64,000 bases of DNA. It comes from Marivita sp046592965 (GTDB taxonomy: Bacteria > Pseudomonadota > Alphaproteobacteria > Rhodobacterales > Rhodobacteraceae). A program made the position numbers and the translations under genes. Under the pieces are notes generated by a model. The model was given only the letters and a program-made list of their open reading frames with translations, was not told the DNA's origin and ran no database searches. Positions 7,895 to 16,430 of the stretch are shown here, piece by piece; within the stretch, counting starts at the first letter, position 1, and every line of letters starts with the position of its first letter. The stretch is from positions 62,001-126,000 of the forward strand of contig NZ_JBISBV010000003.1 in NCBI RefSeq assembly GCF_046592965.1, written 5' to 3'.

Positions 7895-8698
7895 TTACCC
7901 GTATACAGTCGTGACCAGATCGCGCAACGCGGTCTGGATGTCTTTGTCATCGCTCAGCGGTTCGATCACCGCAGCCTCAAGCGCCTTTTCGACGCCCATG
8001 CCACCGGCCATCAAGGTGGCCGCGTAGATCAGCAACCGGGTCGAGACGCCTTCTTCTAGGTCCATGCCCGACAGGTTGCGGATATGCCCACCCAAACGAA
8101 CCAAAGGTGCCACACGGCCTTTTTCAAGGCCGCTTTCCTCGGCGACCACCTGAATCTCGGTCTCGGGATCGGGAAAGTCGAACGTGATCGCAAGGAACCG
8201 CTGGCGGGTCGAGGGCTTCATGCGTTTCAGCACGTTCTGGTAGCCGGGGTTGTAGCTGGCGATCAGCATGAAACCGGGAGGGGCGACAAGCTCTTCGCCG
8301 GTCCGGTCGATCATCAGCGTGCGGCGGTTGTCGGTGAGCGGGTGCAGAACGACAGTCACGTCCTTGCGCGCCTCGACAACCTCGTCAAGATAACAGATCG
8401 CACCTTCACGCACCGCGCGGGTGAGCGGGCCGTCGACCCACTCGGTCTCGCCGCCGCGCAGCAGGTAGCGGCCGATCAGGTCGGCCGCCGACAGGTCGTC
8501 ATGACAGGCAACGGTGTAGAGCTTGCGCCCCGATTGTGCCGCCATGTGTTCGACAAAGCGGGTTTTGCCGCAGCCGGTCGGCCCCTTCAAAAGAAGGGGC
8601 AAACCGTTTTTGTGAGCCGCATCGAAGAGCGCACATTCATTGCCGGACGCGGCATAGAACGGCGCGATGGGCGGTTTCGTATGGGCGTTCATCTTCAT
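7895..8698 (-). CDS. norQ: NorQ, MoxR-family AAA+ ATPase
   Basis: A 267-aa MoxR-type AAA+ ATPase needed for active NO reductase. Walker A LLKGPTGCGKTRF (near residue 37), Walker B-like ICYLDEVVEA, sensor 1 ASYNPGYQ and an arginine finger region (KPSTRQRF) are visible. The ATG at 8698 overlaps the norB stop as ATGA. A second ATG at 8692 has the better-spaced GGGGA ribosome site and may be the real start. It is paired with norD, 6 bp downstream, as in other nor operons. Confidence 0.93.
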   Translation of the reverse strand: MKMNAHTKPPIAPFYAASGNECALFDAAHKNGLPLLLKGPTGCGKTRFVEHMAAQSGRKLYTVACHDDLSAADLIGRYLLRGGETEWVDGPLTRAVREGAICYLDEVVEARKDVTVVLHPLTDNRRTLMIDRTGEELVAPPGFMLIASYNPGYQNVLKRMKPSTRQRFLAITFDFPDPETEIQVVAEESGLEKGRVAPLVRLGGHIRNLSGMDLEEGVSTRLLIYAATLMAGGMGVEKALEAAVIEPLSDDKDIQTALRDLVTTVYG

Positions 8699-10065
8699 TC
8701 CCCCGGAATAGGCTCGGATGTGCCCTGTGCAGGGTTGGCGATGCCCGGTTGGACGATCTCGCGCTTGCGGACGACGAAGATCGAATAGATGAACAGAATC
8801 GCACCGATCACGACCGCCAGACCCGAGCCGAAGCGCATGATGTAGAACAGGATAAGCTCATCCTGCACACTCATGAAATACTCTCCCAGCACACGCTGCA
8901 TGTGCGTCTGGATCACGCCTGCAAAGGTCAGCGTGAAGGTCATGAACGCCATGCCGCTGGTCATCAGCCAGAACGATCCCATGTTGAGCACCTGGTTATA
9001 GGGCTCGCGGTTGCGCAGGATCGGCATTGCGTAGGTGATGATCGCAAGGTTCATCGCGACATAGGCACCGTAGAACGACAGGTGGCCGTGAGCCGCGGTG
9101 ATCTGCGTGCCGTGGCTGTAGAAGTTCACGCCGTGCAGCGTGTGCAGGAAGCCCCAGACGCCCGCGCCGAAGAAGGCGACGGTGGCAGACCCAAGCGACC
9201 ACAGGAGGGCGGCCTTGTTCGGGTGATTGCGGCGGCCCTTCCAGACCATGATGAAGGCGAACGACATCATCAGGAAGAACGGGATCACCTCGAAGGTCGA
9301 GAAGATCGAGCCGACCCACTGCCAGTAACCCGGCAGACCGATCCAGTAGAAATGGTGCCCGGTGCCGAGGATGCCCGAAAAGAGCGCCGTGGCCACGATG
9401 ACGTAAAGCCATTTCTCGATCACCTCGCGGTCAACGCCGGTCAGTTTGAGCAGCAGGAAGGCGAGGATCGCCGCCATGACCAGTTCCCACGTCGCCTCGA
9501 CCCAGAGGTGAACGACGAACCACCAGTACATCTTGTCGAGCGACAGGTTGTCGGGGTTGATGAACGCAAACACCCAGAGCAGCGAGAGCAGCCACAGACC
9601 CATCAGCAACACGCCGGTGATGGCCGTCTTGCGCCCGGCAAGAACCGTCATGGAGATGTTGTAGAGGAAGATCAGTGCGGCCACGAGGATGCCGACCTTG
9701 ACCCAAAGGGGCTGTTCGAGGAACTCACGTCCGCCATGCACCTTGAAGCCATAGCTGATCACCGCACCAAGCGTGCCGATCATCAGTATCGCCAGTTGCA
9801 GATAGGCCAGTTTGGTCGAGTGAATCTCACGCTCTGATTCCTCGGGGACGAGGAAATACGCGGCACCGAAGAAGCCGAGCAGCAGCCACACGATCAGCGC
9901 GTTGGTGTGCACCATGCGGACGATGTGGAACGGGAAGATTTCCGCGATGAAGTTGGGCTGGACATAGATCCAGCCGACGGTCAGGCCACCCAGGACCTGC
10001 ACGGCGAACAATGCCATCGCACAGGCGAAATAGGCATAGGCCACTTGTTGTGATTTATATTTCAT
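8695..10065 (-). CDS. norB: Nitric oxide reductase large subunit NorB
   Basis: The catalytic subunit of cytochrome c-dependent NO reductase (2 NO to N2O) in the inner membrane. It has 456 aa and about 12 hydrophobic helices of the heme-copper oxidase superfamily. Heme/iron ligand regions are visible as MVHTNALIVWLLLGFFG near the N-terminus, WWFVVHLWVEATWE, GTGHHFYWIG (the paired-His metal site) and HGHLSFYGAYVAMN. Length and motifs match the short cNorB, not the quinol-dependent qNor, and norC sits 12 bp upstream. The GAATGA junction couples it to norQ. Confidence 0.96.
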   Translation of the reverse strand: MKYKSQQVAYAYFACAMALFAVQVLGGLTVGWIYVQPNFIAEIFPFHIVRMVHTNALIVWLLLGFFGAAYFLVPEESEREIHSTKLAYLQLAILMIGTLGAVISYGFKVHGGREFLEQPLWVKVGILVAALIFLYNISMTVLAGRKTAITGVLLMGLWLLSLLWVFAFINPDNLSLDKMYWWFVVHLWVEATWELVMAAILAFLLLKLTGVDREVIEKWLYVIVATALFSGILGTGHHFYWIGLPGYWQWVGSIFSTFEVIPFFLMMSFAFIMVWKGRRNHPNKAALLWSLGSATVAFFGAGVWGFLHTLHGVNFYSHGTQITAAHGHLSFYGAYVAMNLAIITYAMPILRNREPYNQVLNMGSFWLMTSGMAFMTFTLTFAGVIQTHMQRVLGEYFMSVQDELILFYIMRFGSGLAVVIGAILFIYSIFVVRKREIVQPGIANPAQGTSEPIPGE

Positions 10066-10077
10066 ATCTTTGCCTCC

Positions 10078-10530
10078 TTAGCCTGCGTCGTTGGGCGGCC
10101 AGCCCTGCGTATCGGTCTGATCGGCCCAGCGAAGGAATTCCGCCAACCCGCGCTTGTCCTCTTCGGACAGCTCGAAATAGGGCATCTGGCGACGTCCCTC
10201 GATGCGGCTTGGCTGGGCTTCGATCCAGGCATCCATCATCTCGTATGCCCCCTCGGGATCGTCGGCCACACCCCAACGGGTCATCACGTTGCCAAGTTCG
10301 GGTGCGAAATACGCCCCTTCACCGTGCAAGGTGTGACAGTTGATGCAGCTGTTGCGTTCCCACACGTGTTTGCCATGCGTGACCTCTTCGGACAGCGGCA
10401 TTCCGGCGGTTGACGTATTTACCACGTATCGGTGGCTTTGCACGGTTAGCGCGATAAAGACGACGACGAAAAAGATCGATCCGCCGTAAAAGATATTTCG
10501 CGCCCGCGACTTGGTCAGGAATTCGGCCAT
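10078..10530 (-). CDS. norC: Nitric oxide reductase cytochrome c subunit NorC
   Basis: A 150-aa membrane-anchored c-type cytochrome that passes electrons from periplasmic donors to NorB. One N-terminal transmembrane helix (about residues 12-30) precedes a single heme site CINCH (C62, C65, H66), and a Met is available as distal ligand in the QMPYFELSEED region. GAGGGG precedes the ATG. It is the first gene of norCBQD. A perfect TTGCG-N4-CGCAA box is centred 71 bp upstream, with a TAGAAA -10 candidate at 10567-10572. That geometry fits class II activation by an NnrR-type regulator and a leader of about 30 nt. Confidence 0.96.
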   Translation of the reverse strand: MAEFLTKSRARNIFYGGSIFFVVVFIALTVQSHRYVVNTSTAGMPLSEEVTHGKHVWERNSCINCHTLHGEGAYFAPELGNVMTRWGVADDPEGAYEMMDAWIEAQPSRIEGRRQMPYFELSEEDKRGLAEFLRWADQTDTQGWPPNDAG

Positions 10531-10594
10531 TCACGGGCCCCCCTCATCTGGTTGCAGTCAGCCCGCTTTCTATCTGCGGCCGCCCGAACAAAGT

Positions 10595-10608
10595 TTGCGC
10601 AAACGCAA
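10595..10608. promoter_or_regulatory. NnrR-type box between norC and the DUF1858 gene
   Basis: TTGCG-CAAA-CGCAA is a perfect 5-4-5 inverted repeat, the pattern described for alphaproteobacterial NnrR sites. Its centre (10601.5) is 71 bp from the norC ATG and 65 bp from the GTG proposed for the divergent gene. Placed at -41.5, it predicts start sites near 10560 and 10643. Confidence 0.75.
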
Positions 10609-10666
10609 CGTTCGGGGCAAATGAATGTGGAAATATCGCATTCCTGATCGGGAGCGTCGGAACGCG

Positions 10667-10903
10667 GTGGTTCAAGAAACAAGGACATGGGACGAAGCCG
10701 ATCTGTCGGTGTTCGACATCATGGGACAATGGCCGGAAACGGCGCGGGTGTTCCTGCGGCACAAGATGTTATGCGTCGGGTGCCGGGTGGCCCCGTTTCA
10801 CACGATTTCAGACGTTTGTGCGGCGTATCATCTGGATGAAGCGGCCTTTCGCGGCGAATTGGCCGGAGCGGTCAGCGAAACGCGCCGTTCTCCGCCAGTA
10901 TGA
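10667..10903 (+). CDS. DUF1858 redox-disulfide domain protein
   Basis: A small cytoplasmic protein whose core (DIMGQWPETARVFLRH, then MLCVGC) is the DUF1858 / 'hybrid cluster protein-associated redox disulfide' domain with a CxxC pair. Relatives often accompany NO or nitrosative-stress genes, such as hybrid cluster protein or ScdA/RIC-type repair proteins; the biochemical role is unproved. An ATG at 10625 is in frame, but an NnrR-activated transcript would start near 10643. I therefore prefer the GTG at 10667 (78 aa), with GGGAG upstream. It is divergent from norC, and its 3' end overlaps the nnrR 3' end by 32 bp tail to tail. Confidence 0.7.
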   Translation: MVQETRTWDEADLSVFDIMGQWPETARVFLRHKMLCVGCRVAPFHTISDVCAAYHLDEAAFRGELAGAVSETRRSPPV

Positions 10904-11573
10904 CAAGCTCATGCGGGCGCGACACGATGATATGCTTGCGCCGGCTTTCGACGATTCCCTTTTTCTCCCACGCGCTCATCAACCGGCTGACCGTGTGCAG
11001 CGTGGAGCCGGTCATCTCCGAGAGATCCTGACGGGTGATCGGAAAATCGACCTCGATTCCGTGCTCGGTCTTGCGGCCCATCTGGCTGATGAGTCGCAAC
11101 AGCGCGTTTGCCACACGTTGCTCGACCTGTTGCGTCGCCAACTCGACGATCCGGTCATGCATCTCCTGCACGCGCCGCCCCATTGTCGTGGTGTTGGCCA
11201 GCGAAAACCCGCTGTAGCGCGTGTTGAATTCGGGCCAGAGGCGCATCGGCCAGGACAGGGTGATGGTGTCGGACGCTGCAATCGCGCTCGCGGGGTAGTG
11301 AGTGTGGCCGAGGGCGACCGCAATGCCGAACAACTCGCCGGCAGGGATGTGCAGGACGGTGACATGCTCGCCCTGCGGCGTGACGCGCACGACGCGGATA
11401 TAACCGTCCAGCAGAACGTGAAAACGTTCGGCCGGATCGCCCTCGTGGAATATCGTGCTGCCGTTGGGAAAGCGCTGCGACGTCGATTGGTCCAGCACTT
11501 CTCGGATCTCGGCTCTGGTCATCCCGGCGAAGGGTGCGAGATGGGTCAGCAGGCTTTCATCGAGTTTTCGCAT
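10872..11573 (-). CDS. nnrR: Crp/Fnr regulator, NnrR type
   Basis: A 233-aa transcription factor with an N-terminal cyclic-nucleotide-binding-like beta barrel (about residues 15-125), a dimer helix, and a C-terminal winged helix. It lacks the N-terminal cysteine cluster of oxygen-sensing FNR, as expected for NO-responsive NnrR proteins. The recognition helix reads STLHTVSRLM, with H193-x-x-S196-R197 where FNR has E-x-x-S-R. This suggests altered base preference and fits the TTGCG-type box at norC. It lies between the nor and nir loci, convergent with the DUF1858 gene and divergent from nirX. Ligand sensing is inferred from family and place. Confidence 0.85.
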   Translation of the reverse strand: MRKLDESLLTHLAPFAGMTRAEIREVLDQSTSQRFPNGSTIFHEGDPAERFHVLLDGYIRVVRVTPQGEHVTVLHIPAGELFGIAVALGHTHYPASAIAASDTITLSWPMRLWPEFNTRYSGFSLANTTTMGRRVQEMHDRIVELATQQVEQRVANALLRLISQMGRKTEHGIEVDFPITRQDLSEMTGSTLHTVSRLMSAWEKKGIVESRRKHIIVSRPHELVILAENGAFR

Positions 11574-11805
11574 GGTTAATCCAATTCAAGATCATGCGTC
11601 TGATACCTAACGCGGAGGGGAAAGCCGACCCCTCATTTTGCATAACGACTGGCACAGAATCAAAGACCCGGCGCAGCGGCCCGGAGCGACGGAGCTTGAC
11701 ATTCATCAAGGTCCGCCGATGCCTGTGCGGGTAGGGTGGAACGTGATAGAGATCGAGGCCGAAGATTTCTGGCAGACGTGCATTCCAAAACCGGACAGGA
11801 GCGCC
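11574..11805. other. nnrR-nirX divergent intergenic region
   Basis: These 232 bp contain no supported ORF. One Fnr/Dnr-type box (11696-11709) is the only clear element. It is close enough to act on nirX; it is about 130 bp from nnrR, so an effect there is less likely. Confidence 0.6.
11696..11709. promoter_or_regulatory. Fnr/Dnr-type box upstream of nirX
   Basis: TTGAC-ATTC-ATCAA, flanked by C and G, is a near-palindromic Fnr/Dnr box. Centred at 11702.5, it predicts a start near 11744, with a weak -10 candidate TAGGGT at 11732-11737 and a leader of about 60 nt before nirX. Confidence 0.6.
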
Positions 11806-12729
11806 ATGAGACATTCGACAACCCGCCGCCGGTTCCTGACCATTCTGGCCAGCTCGGCCGCCTGCGCCGCGCTTCCGGCGCAGGCGCGCGAACAGCACAG
11901 CTGGACCGGTCGGGCGATGGGTGCCGAGGCGCGATTGACGATCTCTGGGGCGATGTCGGCGCGTGATGCACGAGCGGTGTTCCGCGCCGTCGAGCATGAA
12001 TTGGCGCGGCTGGAACGGGTGTTCAGCCTCTACCGCTCGGAGTCGCAGATCGTTCAACTGAACGACACCGGAGTTCTGAAGTTTCCGGCACCCGAGTTGT
12101 TGGACGTCTTGAGCCTGTGCGGTGTTCTGAACGACGCAAGCGGCGGCGCTTTTGATCCCACGGTGCAGCCGCTTTGGCTGGGCCATGCAAAGGCGACGAC
12201 GCAGAACCGCGCCTTGAGTGCCAGCGAAGAGGCCGCGTTGCGCGATGCAATCGGGTGGAAATCGCTGCGTTTCGATGCCAGCGAAGTGCGGTTTGAGCGA
12301 TCAGGCGGCGCGCTGACGCTAAATGGTGTCGCGCAAGGCTATGTGAGCGACCGCATCGCCGCATTGTTGCGCGCACGCGGGTTGAGCGACGTTCTTGTCG
12401 ACATGGGAGAGATTTCCGCAGGCGGGCAAACCGGATGGCCTGTCGGTATCGCGACGCCGCAGGGCGCTATCGTGGAGCGGATCACCTTGAGCGATCGCGG
12501 GCTTGCGACCTCGGCTCCGATGGGAACCTTGCTTGCGCCCGAGCGGGGGCTTGGCCACATCCTCGATCCTCGCAAGACAGGCGATGCGCTGCACAGCCTT
12601 GTGTCGGTCTCTGCACCTTCGGCGGCATTGGCGGACGGATTGTCGACCGCGTTTTGCCTGATGCCGAAACCGGCCATCACGACCGCTCTGGCCCGGTTTC
12701 CCGATGCCAGAGTGGAAGCGCTGACCTGA
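11806..12729 (+). CDS. nirX: NirX, ApbE-type FAD:protein FMN transferase
   Basis: A 307-aa periplasmic flavin transferase of the ApbE family. The twin-arginine signal TTRRRFLTILASSAACA is followed by an AQA cleavage region. Family marks are the AMGAEARLTI strand, FSLYRSESQIVQLN, SGGAFDPTVQPLW, LNGVAQGYVSDRIA, VDMGEISAGG and HILDPRKTG. Such enzymes attach FMN covalently to a Thr in NosR/NirI-type proteins, so nirI at 21590 is the natural substrate. A CAGGAG ribosome site marks the ATG at 11806 inside a longer open frame. It ends 8 bp from the convergent nirN stop. Confidence 0.9.
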   Translation: MRHSTTRRRFLTILASSAACAALPAQAREQHSWTGRAMGAEARLTISGAMSARDARAVFRAVEHELARLERVFSLYRSESQIVQLNDTGVLKFPAPELLDVLSLCGVLNDASGGAFDPTVQPLWLGHAKATTQNRALSASEEAALRDAIGWKSLRFDASEVRFERSGGALTLNGVAQGYVSDRIAALLRARGLSDVLVDMGEISAGGQTGWPVGIATPQGAIVERITLSDRGLATSAPMGTLLAPERGLGHILDPRKTGDALHSLVSVSAPSAALADGLSTAFCLMPKPAITTALARFPDARVEALT

Positions 12730-12737
12730 ACACGGGC

Positions 12738-14300
12738 CTAGTGGCTGGTGCCTTCCGAGAACGTGATCTTGTTGAAAACGTTATACTTTCCGGACGGCTT
12801 GCGCATTGGCAGGCGTTGGAGTTCTTCGAGCGTTTTGGCGTCGTAAACAATCACTGCGCCGTCATCTTCCCAGACCGACACAAGCGCATGATTTCCATCG
12901 CGGGTAAATTCGACATGCGCGACTGTCGCGCCCGGTTCGGGGCGCATCGTCTTGACGATCTCAAGGCTTTCCTTGTCGATGATGTGCATCACGTCCTTGT
13001 TGGGGCCGAAAAACACGTCTGCCCAGATGTAGGGCGATTTTTCGTGGCTGCGCAAAAAGAAGCCCGGCCCCTTGGTGTCGATGGTTTTCAGCACGCTCCA
13101 ATCATCAGTGTCGATGACCGACAGCTTGCCTTCCTTGAGGTGCGGCGTCGCCATGACGCGGCGGCCATCGAGTTCCCAACTGATGCCCGACCCAAGGTGC
13201 GGCATACCGGGAAGGGGAAGTTCGGCAATCTCGCGCCCGACATTGAGGTTCACCACGACGCCACGCGCGCCATCGCGGGACGCGCCGATCAGGTGGCGAT
13301 AATCATCGGTGAAAAAGAAGTCGTCCAAAGGCTCGGCAATCTCGATCCGACGGCGGGCAAACAGCCCTTCGGAGGAGGCAATCGCCTCGATCATCCCCTT
13401 TTCGCGGCTGTGCACGAAGCCTTCGTAAACCGGCTCTGCATCAGGGTCGGTCGCCACTTCCCAGATCTCGGGCGCGTCTTTTAGCGCTAGAATGAAACTG
13501 TCGCGTTGCGGTGCCTGATACACCGCCGAAACGCGGCTTTCCTCGCCGCTTTTGGAAATGATCGGCATCACCCGCTCGACGCTCAGGTCGTCCGCGGACA
13601 GCAGGGTCAGGGTCATCGGCAGGTAATTGGCGACCGCCAGATGTTTGCCATCGGCGCTGATGGCGATGTTCCGGCTGTTCAACCCGGCGCGGACGCGGCC
13701 CACCTGTTGCAGCGACCAGATGTCGTATTTCTGCACAAAGCCGTCGCGCGACATGATGTAGACATAGCGCCCATCGGGCGAAAACTTTGGCCCGCCATGT
13801 ACCGCGAACGGGGTCTCGAACCGGTCCAGAACCTCGAACGTGTCGCCATCCAGAACGCTCACATGATGATCGCCGGTTTCCACCACGAGCGTGATGTTGA
13901 GCGGATCCGCGTCAAACACCGGGGCGTCGGCGGCGGTGTAGTCGTCATCGAGCACGCGGGTGGCGGCGATGTCCTCCGGACCCCATTGCGGCACCTGCGC
14001 CAAAGGTGTTTGCAGAAATTCGCCAATCGCGGCGATCTCGGTGGCGTCCAGTTGACCCGAAAAGCCGGGCATCTGGGTCGAGACACGGCCCTCGGCGATG
14101 ACCGCTTCAAGGTTCGGGCCACGCATCCGGCCCAGCGTTTCCGGGATCAGGGCAGGGCCGATGCCGCCCAAGCGGTCATCGCCATGGCATTCGGCGCAAT
14201 GGTCGATGTAATCCGAGGCAGCATCGGCCAGGGCGAAATTGACGTTTGCGGCAACCGCGCCGGCGGCCAGAAGACTAGGTAAAACGATGCGCCGGATCAT
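12738..14300 (-). CDS. nirN: NirN, cd1-like cytochrome (dihydro-heme d1 dehydrogenase)
   Basis: A 520-aa periplasmic paralogue of NirS: signal peptide (about 1-25), a cytochrome c domain with heme site CAECH (C35, C38, H39), and a C-terminal eight-bladed beta-propeller that binds heme d1. NirN is known to catalyse the last oxidation step of heme d1 formation and to hand the cofactor to NirS. It is the last gene of the nir operon. Its start lies 26 bp inside the nirJ 3' end, with GAGGAAA as ribosome site. Confidence 0.93.
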   Translation of the reverse strand: MIRRIVLPSLLAAGAVAANVNFALADAASDYIDHCAECHGDDRLGGIGPALIPETLGRMRGPNLEAVIAEGRVSTQMPGFSGQLDATEIAAIGEFLQTPLAQVPQWGPEDIAATRVLDDDYTAADAPVFDADPLNITLVVETGDHHVSVLDGDTFEVLDRFETPFAVHGGPKFSPDGRYVYIMSRDGFVQKYDIWSLQQVGRVRAGLNSRNIAISADGKHLAVANYLPMTLTLLSADDLSVERVMPIISKSGEESRVSAVYQAPQRDSFILALKDAPEIWEVATDPDAEPVYEGFVHSREKGMIEAIASSEGLFARRRIEIAEPLDDFFFTDDYRHLIGASRDGARGVVVNLNVGREIAELPLPGMPHLGSGISWELDGRRVMATPHLKEGKLSVIDTDDWSVLKTIDTKGPGFFLRSHEKSPYIWADVFFGPNKDVMHIIDKESLEIVKTMRPEPGATVAHVEFTRDGNHALVSVWEDDGAVIVYDAKTLEELQRLPMRKPSGKYNVFNKITFSEGTSH

Positions 14301-15492
14301 GGCGTTTTCCTCGGAATGGAGTGACGGTCAGGCGGTCGGCATCGGCGATGCCGATCTCTTCGTTGCTGAGATAGCAGGCCGGATCTTCGGCCCAGGGGTC
14401 GCCCGTCAGTTGCAGCGCCCGGATACGGGTGTTGCCGCCACAGATGGATTGATGCGCGCAGGCCCCGCACCGGCCTTTCAGCGGGCGCGGACGGGTGCGC
14501 AGCTGCGCCAGCATCGGATCATCGCCGCTCCACAATTCGGAGAAGGGCGTGTCCTTGACGCTGCCGATGGTGTAGTCGGACCAGTAGGTATCGGGGTGCA
14601 CCTTGCCCTGCGGGTCGATATTGGCGACGCCCAGCCCCGAGGAATTGCCGCCCCAGGCTTCGAGGTGGTCGATCAGGTTCTCCACCTTGTCGTCGTCGAA
14701 ATGCCGCCGCGCCCAGTTGGTGAAATAGACGGCATCGGCATCGTTATTGCCGGTGACGATATCGAGCGGATAGCCTGCACCGGACGCGCCCGCCCAGGCG
14801 TGATCGATGAGCATGTCGAGCGCCTTTCGCGTATGCTCGTGCATCGCATCCTCGCCCCGGTTCTTGTCGCCGCGCCCGGCATAGACGAGGTGGGAGAGGT
14901 AGAACTTGTCGACCCCCTCGTCCTCGCAAAGCTGCAAGAGGCCGGGCAGGTGTTCGGCATTGTCCTTAGTCAGGGTGAAGCGCAGGCCGACCTTGATGCC
15001 GCGGGATTTGCATTCGCGCACCCCGCGCACGGCATCGTCGAACGCGCCTTCGACGCCGCGGAACCAGTCATTCGTGGCGCCGATCCCGTCGATGGAGATG
15101 CCGACATAGTCAAAGCCGATCTCGGCAATCTTGTCGGCGTTTTCGCCGTGGATCTTGGTGCCGTTGGTCGACAGCGCCAGCATCCGCGTATGGGGGCGCG
15201 CCGCGCGAGCGATGTCGAAGAAATCGAACCGGTCAAGCGGCTCGCCACCCGACAGGATCAGCGCGAAGACGCCGTAATTCTTCATGTCCTCGACATTGGC
15301 CATCGCCTGTTCATGTGTCAGCTCGCCGGGGAAATGCACATCGGCAGACACCGTATAGCAATGGCGGCACTTGAGGTTGCAGCGCCGGGTCAGGTTCCAG
15401 ATCACCACCGGCTTGACCGGTCCTGCGCCCCGGCGCGTGCGCACCGGGGTGGGGTGAACCAATTGCTCCATATATTCTGACATGCGAAACAT
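14275..15492 (-). CDS. nirJ: NirJ, radical SAM enzyme of heme d1 synthesis
   Basis: A 405-aa radical SAM protein that acts on didecarboxysiroheme, replacing its propionate side chains with oxo groups on the way to heme d1. The SAM cluster motif is CNLKCRHC (C38, C42, C45), followed by LSGGEPL (GGE motif). The C-terminal SPASM-like region (CGACAHQSICGGN plus a later Cys) should bind a second iron-sulfur cluster. An AAGGAT ribosome site precedes the ATG, 3 bp after the nirH stop. Confidence 0.94.
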   Translation of the reverse strand: MFRMSEYMEQLVHPTPVRTRRGAGPVKPVVIWNLTRRCNLKCRHCYTVSADVHFPGELTHEQAMANVEDMKNYGVFALILSGGEPLDRFDFFDIARAARPHTRMLALSTNGTKIHGENADKIAEIGFDYVGISIDGIGATNDWFRGVEGAFDDAVRGVRECKSRGIKVGLRFTLTKDNAEHLPGLLQLCEDEGVDKFYLSHLVYAGRGDKNRGEDAMHEHTRKALDMLIDHAWAGASGAGYPLDIVTGNNDADAVYFTNWARRHFDDDKVENLIDHLEAWGGNSSGLGVANIDPQGKVHPDTYWSDYTIGSVKDTPFSELWSGDDPMLAQLRTRPRPLKGRCGACAHQSICGGNTRIRALQLTGDPWAEDPACYLSNEEIGIADADRLTVTPFRGKRHDPAHRFT

Positions 15493-15495
15493 GGG

Positions 15496-15984
15496 CTATC
15501 CTTTCTGTTGCCGAAGCCGCAGCCCGGATTTCTTGAGTATGCGAGTCGAATAGAGAATGTCGTTGCCACGGCACGCATCCCCCAGCACCGCCGCCACTTC
15601 GGCGCGCAGCGCCTCGACCTCGTCGCGCGACGATCCGTGGATCATCGCGAAGAGGTTGTAGGGCCAATCGGGCAGGGCGCGCGGGCGTTCGTAGCAATGG
15701 CTGACAAACTCCAGATCGCCGACCCTCTGGCCAAGTTCGGCAATCCGCGCATCATCGACATCCCAGACGGACATGCCATTGGCGGTCATGCCAAGCGCAT
15801 AGTGGTTTGGCGCAACGGCGATCCGGCGGATCACGCCGCTGTCCTGCATGGCGCGCATACGGGCGCAGACCTCGTCCTCGTCCAGCCCCAGATCGGCGGC
15901 AATCTTCGCGTAAGTTTGCGCAACCAACGGCAGGCCTGACTGGGTTGCGGTGATGATGCGGCGGTCGGTGGGATCAATGCTCAT
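15496..15984 (-). CDS. nirH: NirH, siroheme decarboxylase subunit
   Basis: A 162-aa Lrp/AsnC-like protein: N-terminal winged-helix fold (DPTDRRIITATQSGLP), then an alpha-beta domain with CYERPRALPDWPYNLFAMIHG, the conserved loop of siroheme decarboxylases. With NirD, NirL and NirG it removes two carboxyl groups from siroheme to give 12,18-didecarboxysiroheme. The ATG at 15984 overlaps the nirG stop as ATGA, which sets the start against a longer frame to 16032. Assignment as NirH rather than NirG follows order in the operon. Confidence 0.87.
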   Translation of the reverse strand: MSIDPTDRRIITATQSGLPLVAQTYAKIAADLGLDEDEVCARMRAMQDSGVIRRIAVAPNHYALGMTANGMSVWDVDDARIAELGQRVGDLEFVSHCYERPRALPDWPYNLFAMIHGSSRDEVEALRAEVAAVLGDACRGNDILYSTRILKKSGLRLRQQKG

Positions 15985-16430
15985 GCTGCCACCCGGAAGC
16001 GCACGAAAAATTCCTGAAGCTTGGGGAAACACAGAACCGGATGCCCGGTTTCTTCTTCGATCTTGGCCGCAACGGTGCCGATTTCATCTTCGGTTTCGGT
16101 TGCCAGAACAAACCACATGTTGAGATGGTGCGTGCGTTCATAATTATGGGCCACTTCGGGATGTGCGTTCACCTGTTCGACCACGGCGTCGAACGACTCT
16201 GGCGGAATCGCCATCGCGCAGAGGCAGAACGCGCCGCCCATTGCGGCTGCGTCAAAGAAGGGGCCGAAGCGGGTGATGATGCGCGCCTCTTTCATCGCGC
16301 CCAGACGGGTCAGCAATTCGTCCTCGCTCAACCCGAACTCGCGGCCCGCCTGTTCAAACGGGTGCGACGTGATCGGGAACCCGTCCTGCAAGGCATTCAG
16401 GATACGGCGGTCGGTCTCATCAAGCGTCAT
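15981..16430 (-). CDS. nirG: NirG, siroheme decarboxylase subunit
   Basis: A 149-aa member of the same Lrp-like family (LDETDRRILNALQDGFPI at the start; NYERTHHLNMWFVLATE in the second domain). The HLNMWFV version of the loop differs from the WPYN version in NirH and matches the N-terminal half of the NirDL fusion, as expected if the subunits fall into two types. It is coupled by 4-bp overlaps on both sides (nirDL upstream, nirH downstream). Confidence 0.86.
   Translation of the reverse strand: MTLDETDRRILNALQDGFPITSHPFEQAGREFGLSEDELLTRLGAMKEARIITRFGPFFDAAAMGGAFCLCAMAIPPESFDAVVEQVNAHPEVAHNYERTHHLNMWFVLATETEDEIGTVAAKIEEETGHPVLCFPKLQEFFVRFRVAA

Noticed and set aside
6689..8059. 456-codon open frame antisense to norD/norQ
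   Set aside because: Spans two firmly identified genes and their junction, with no ribosome site or motif.
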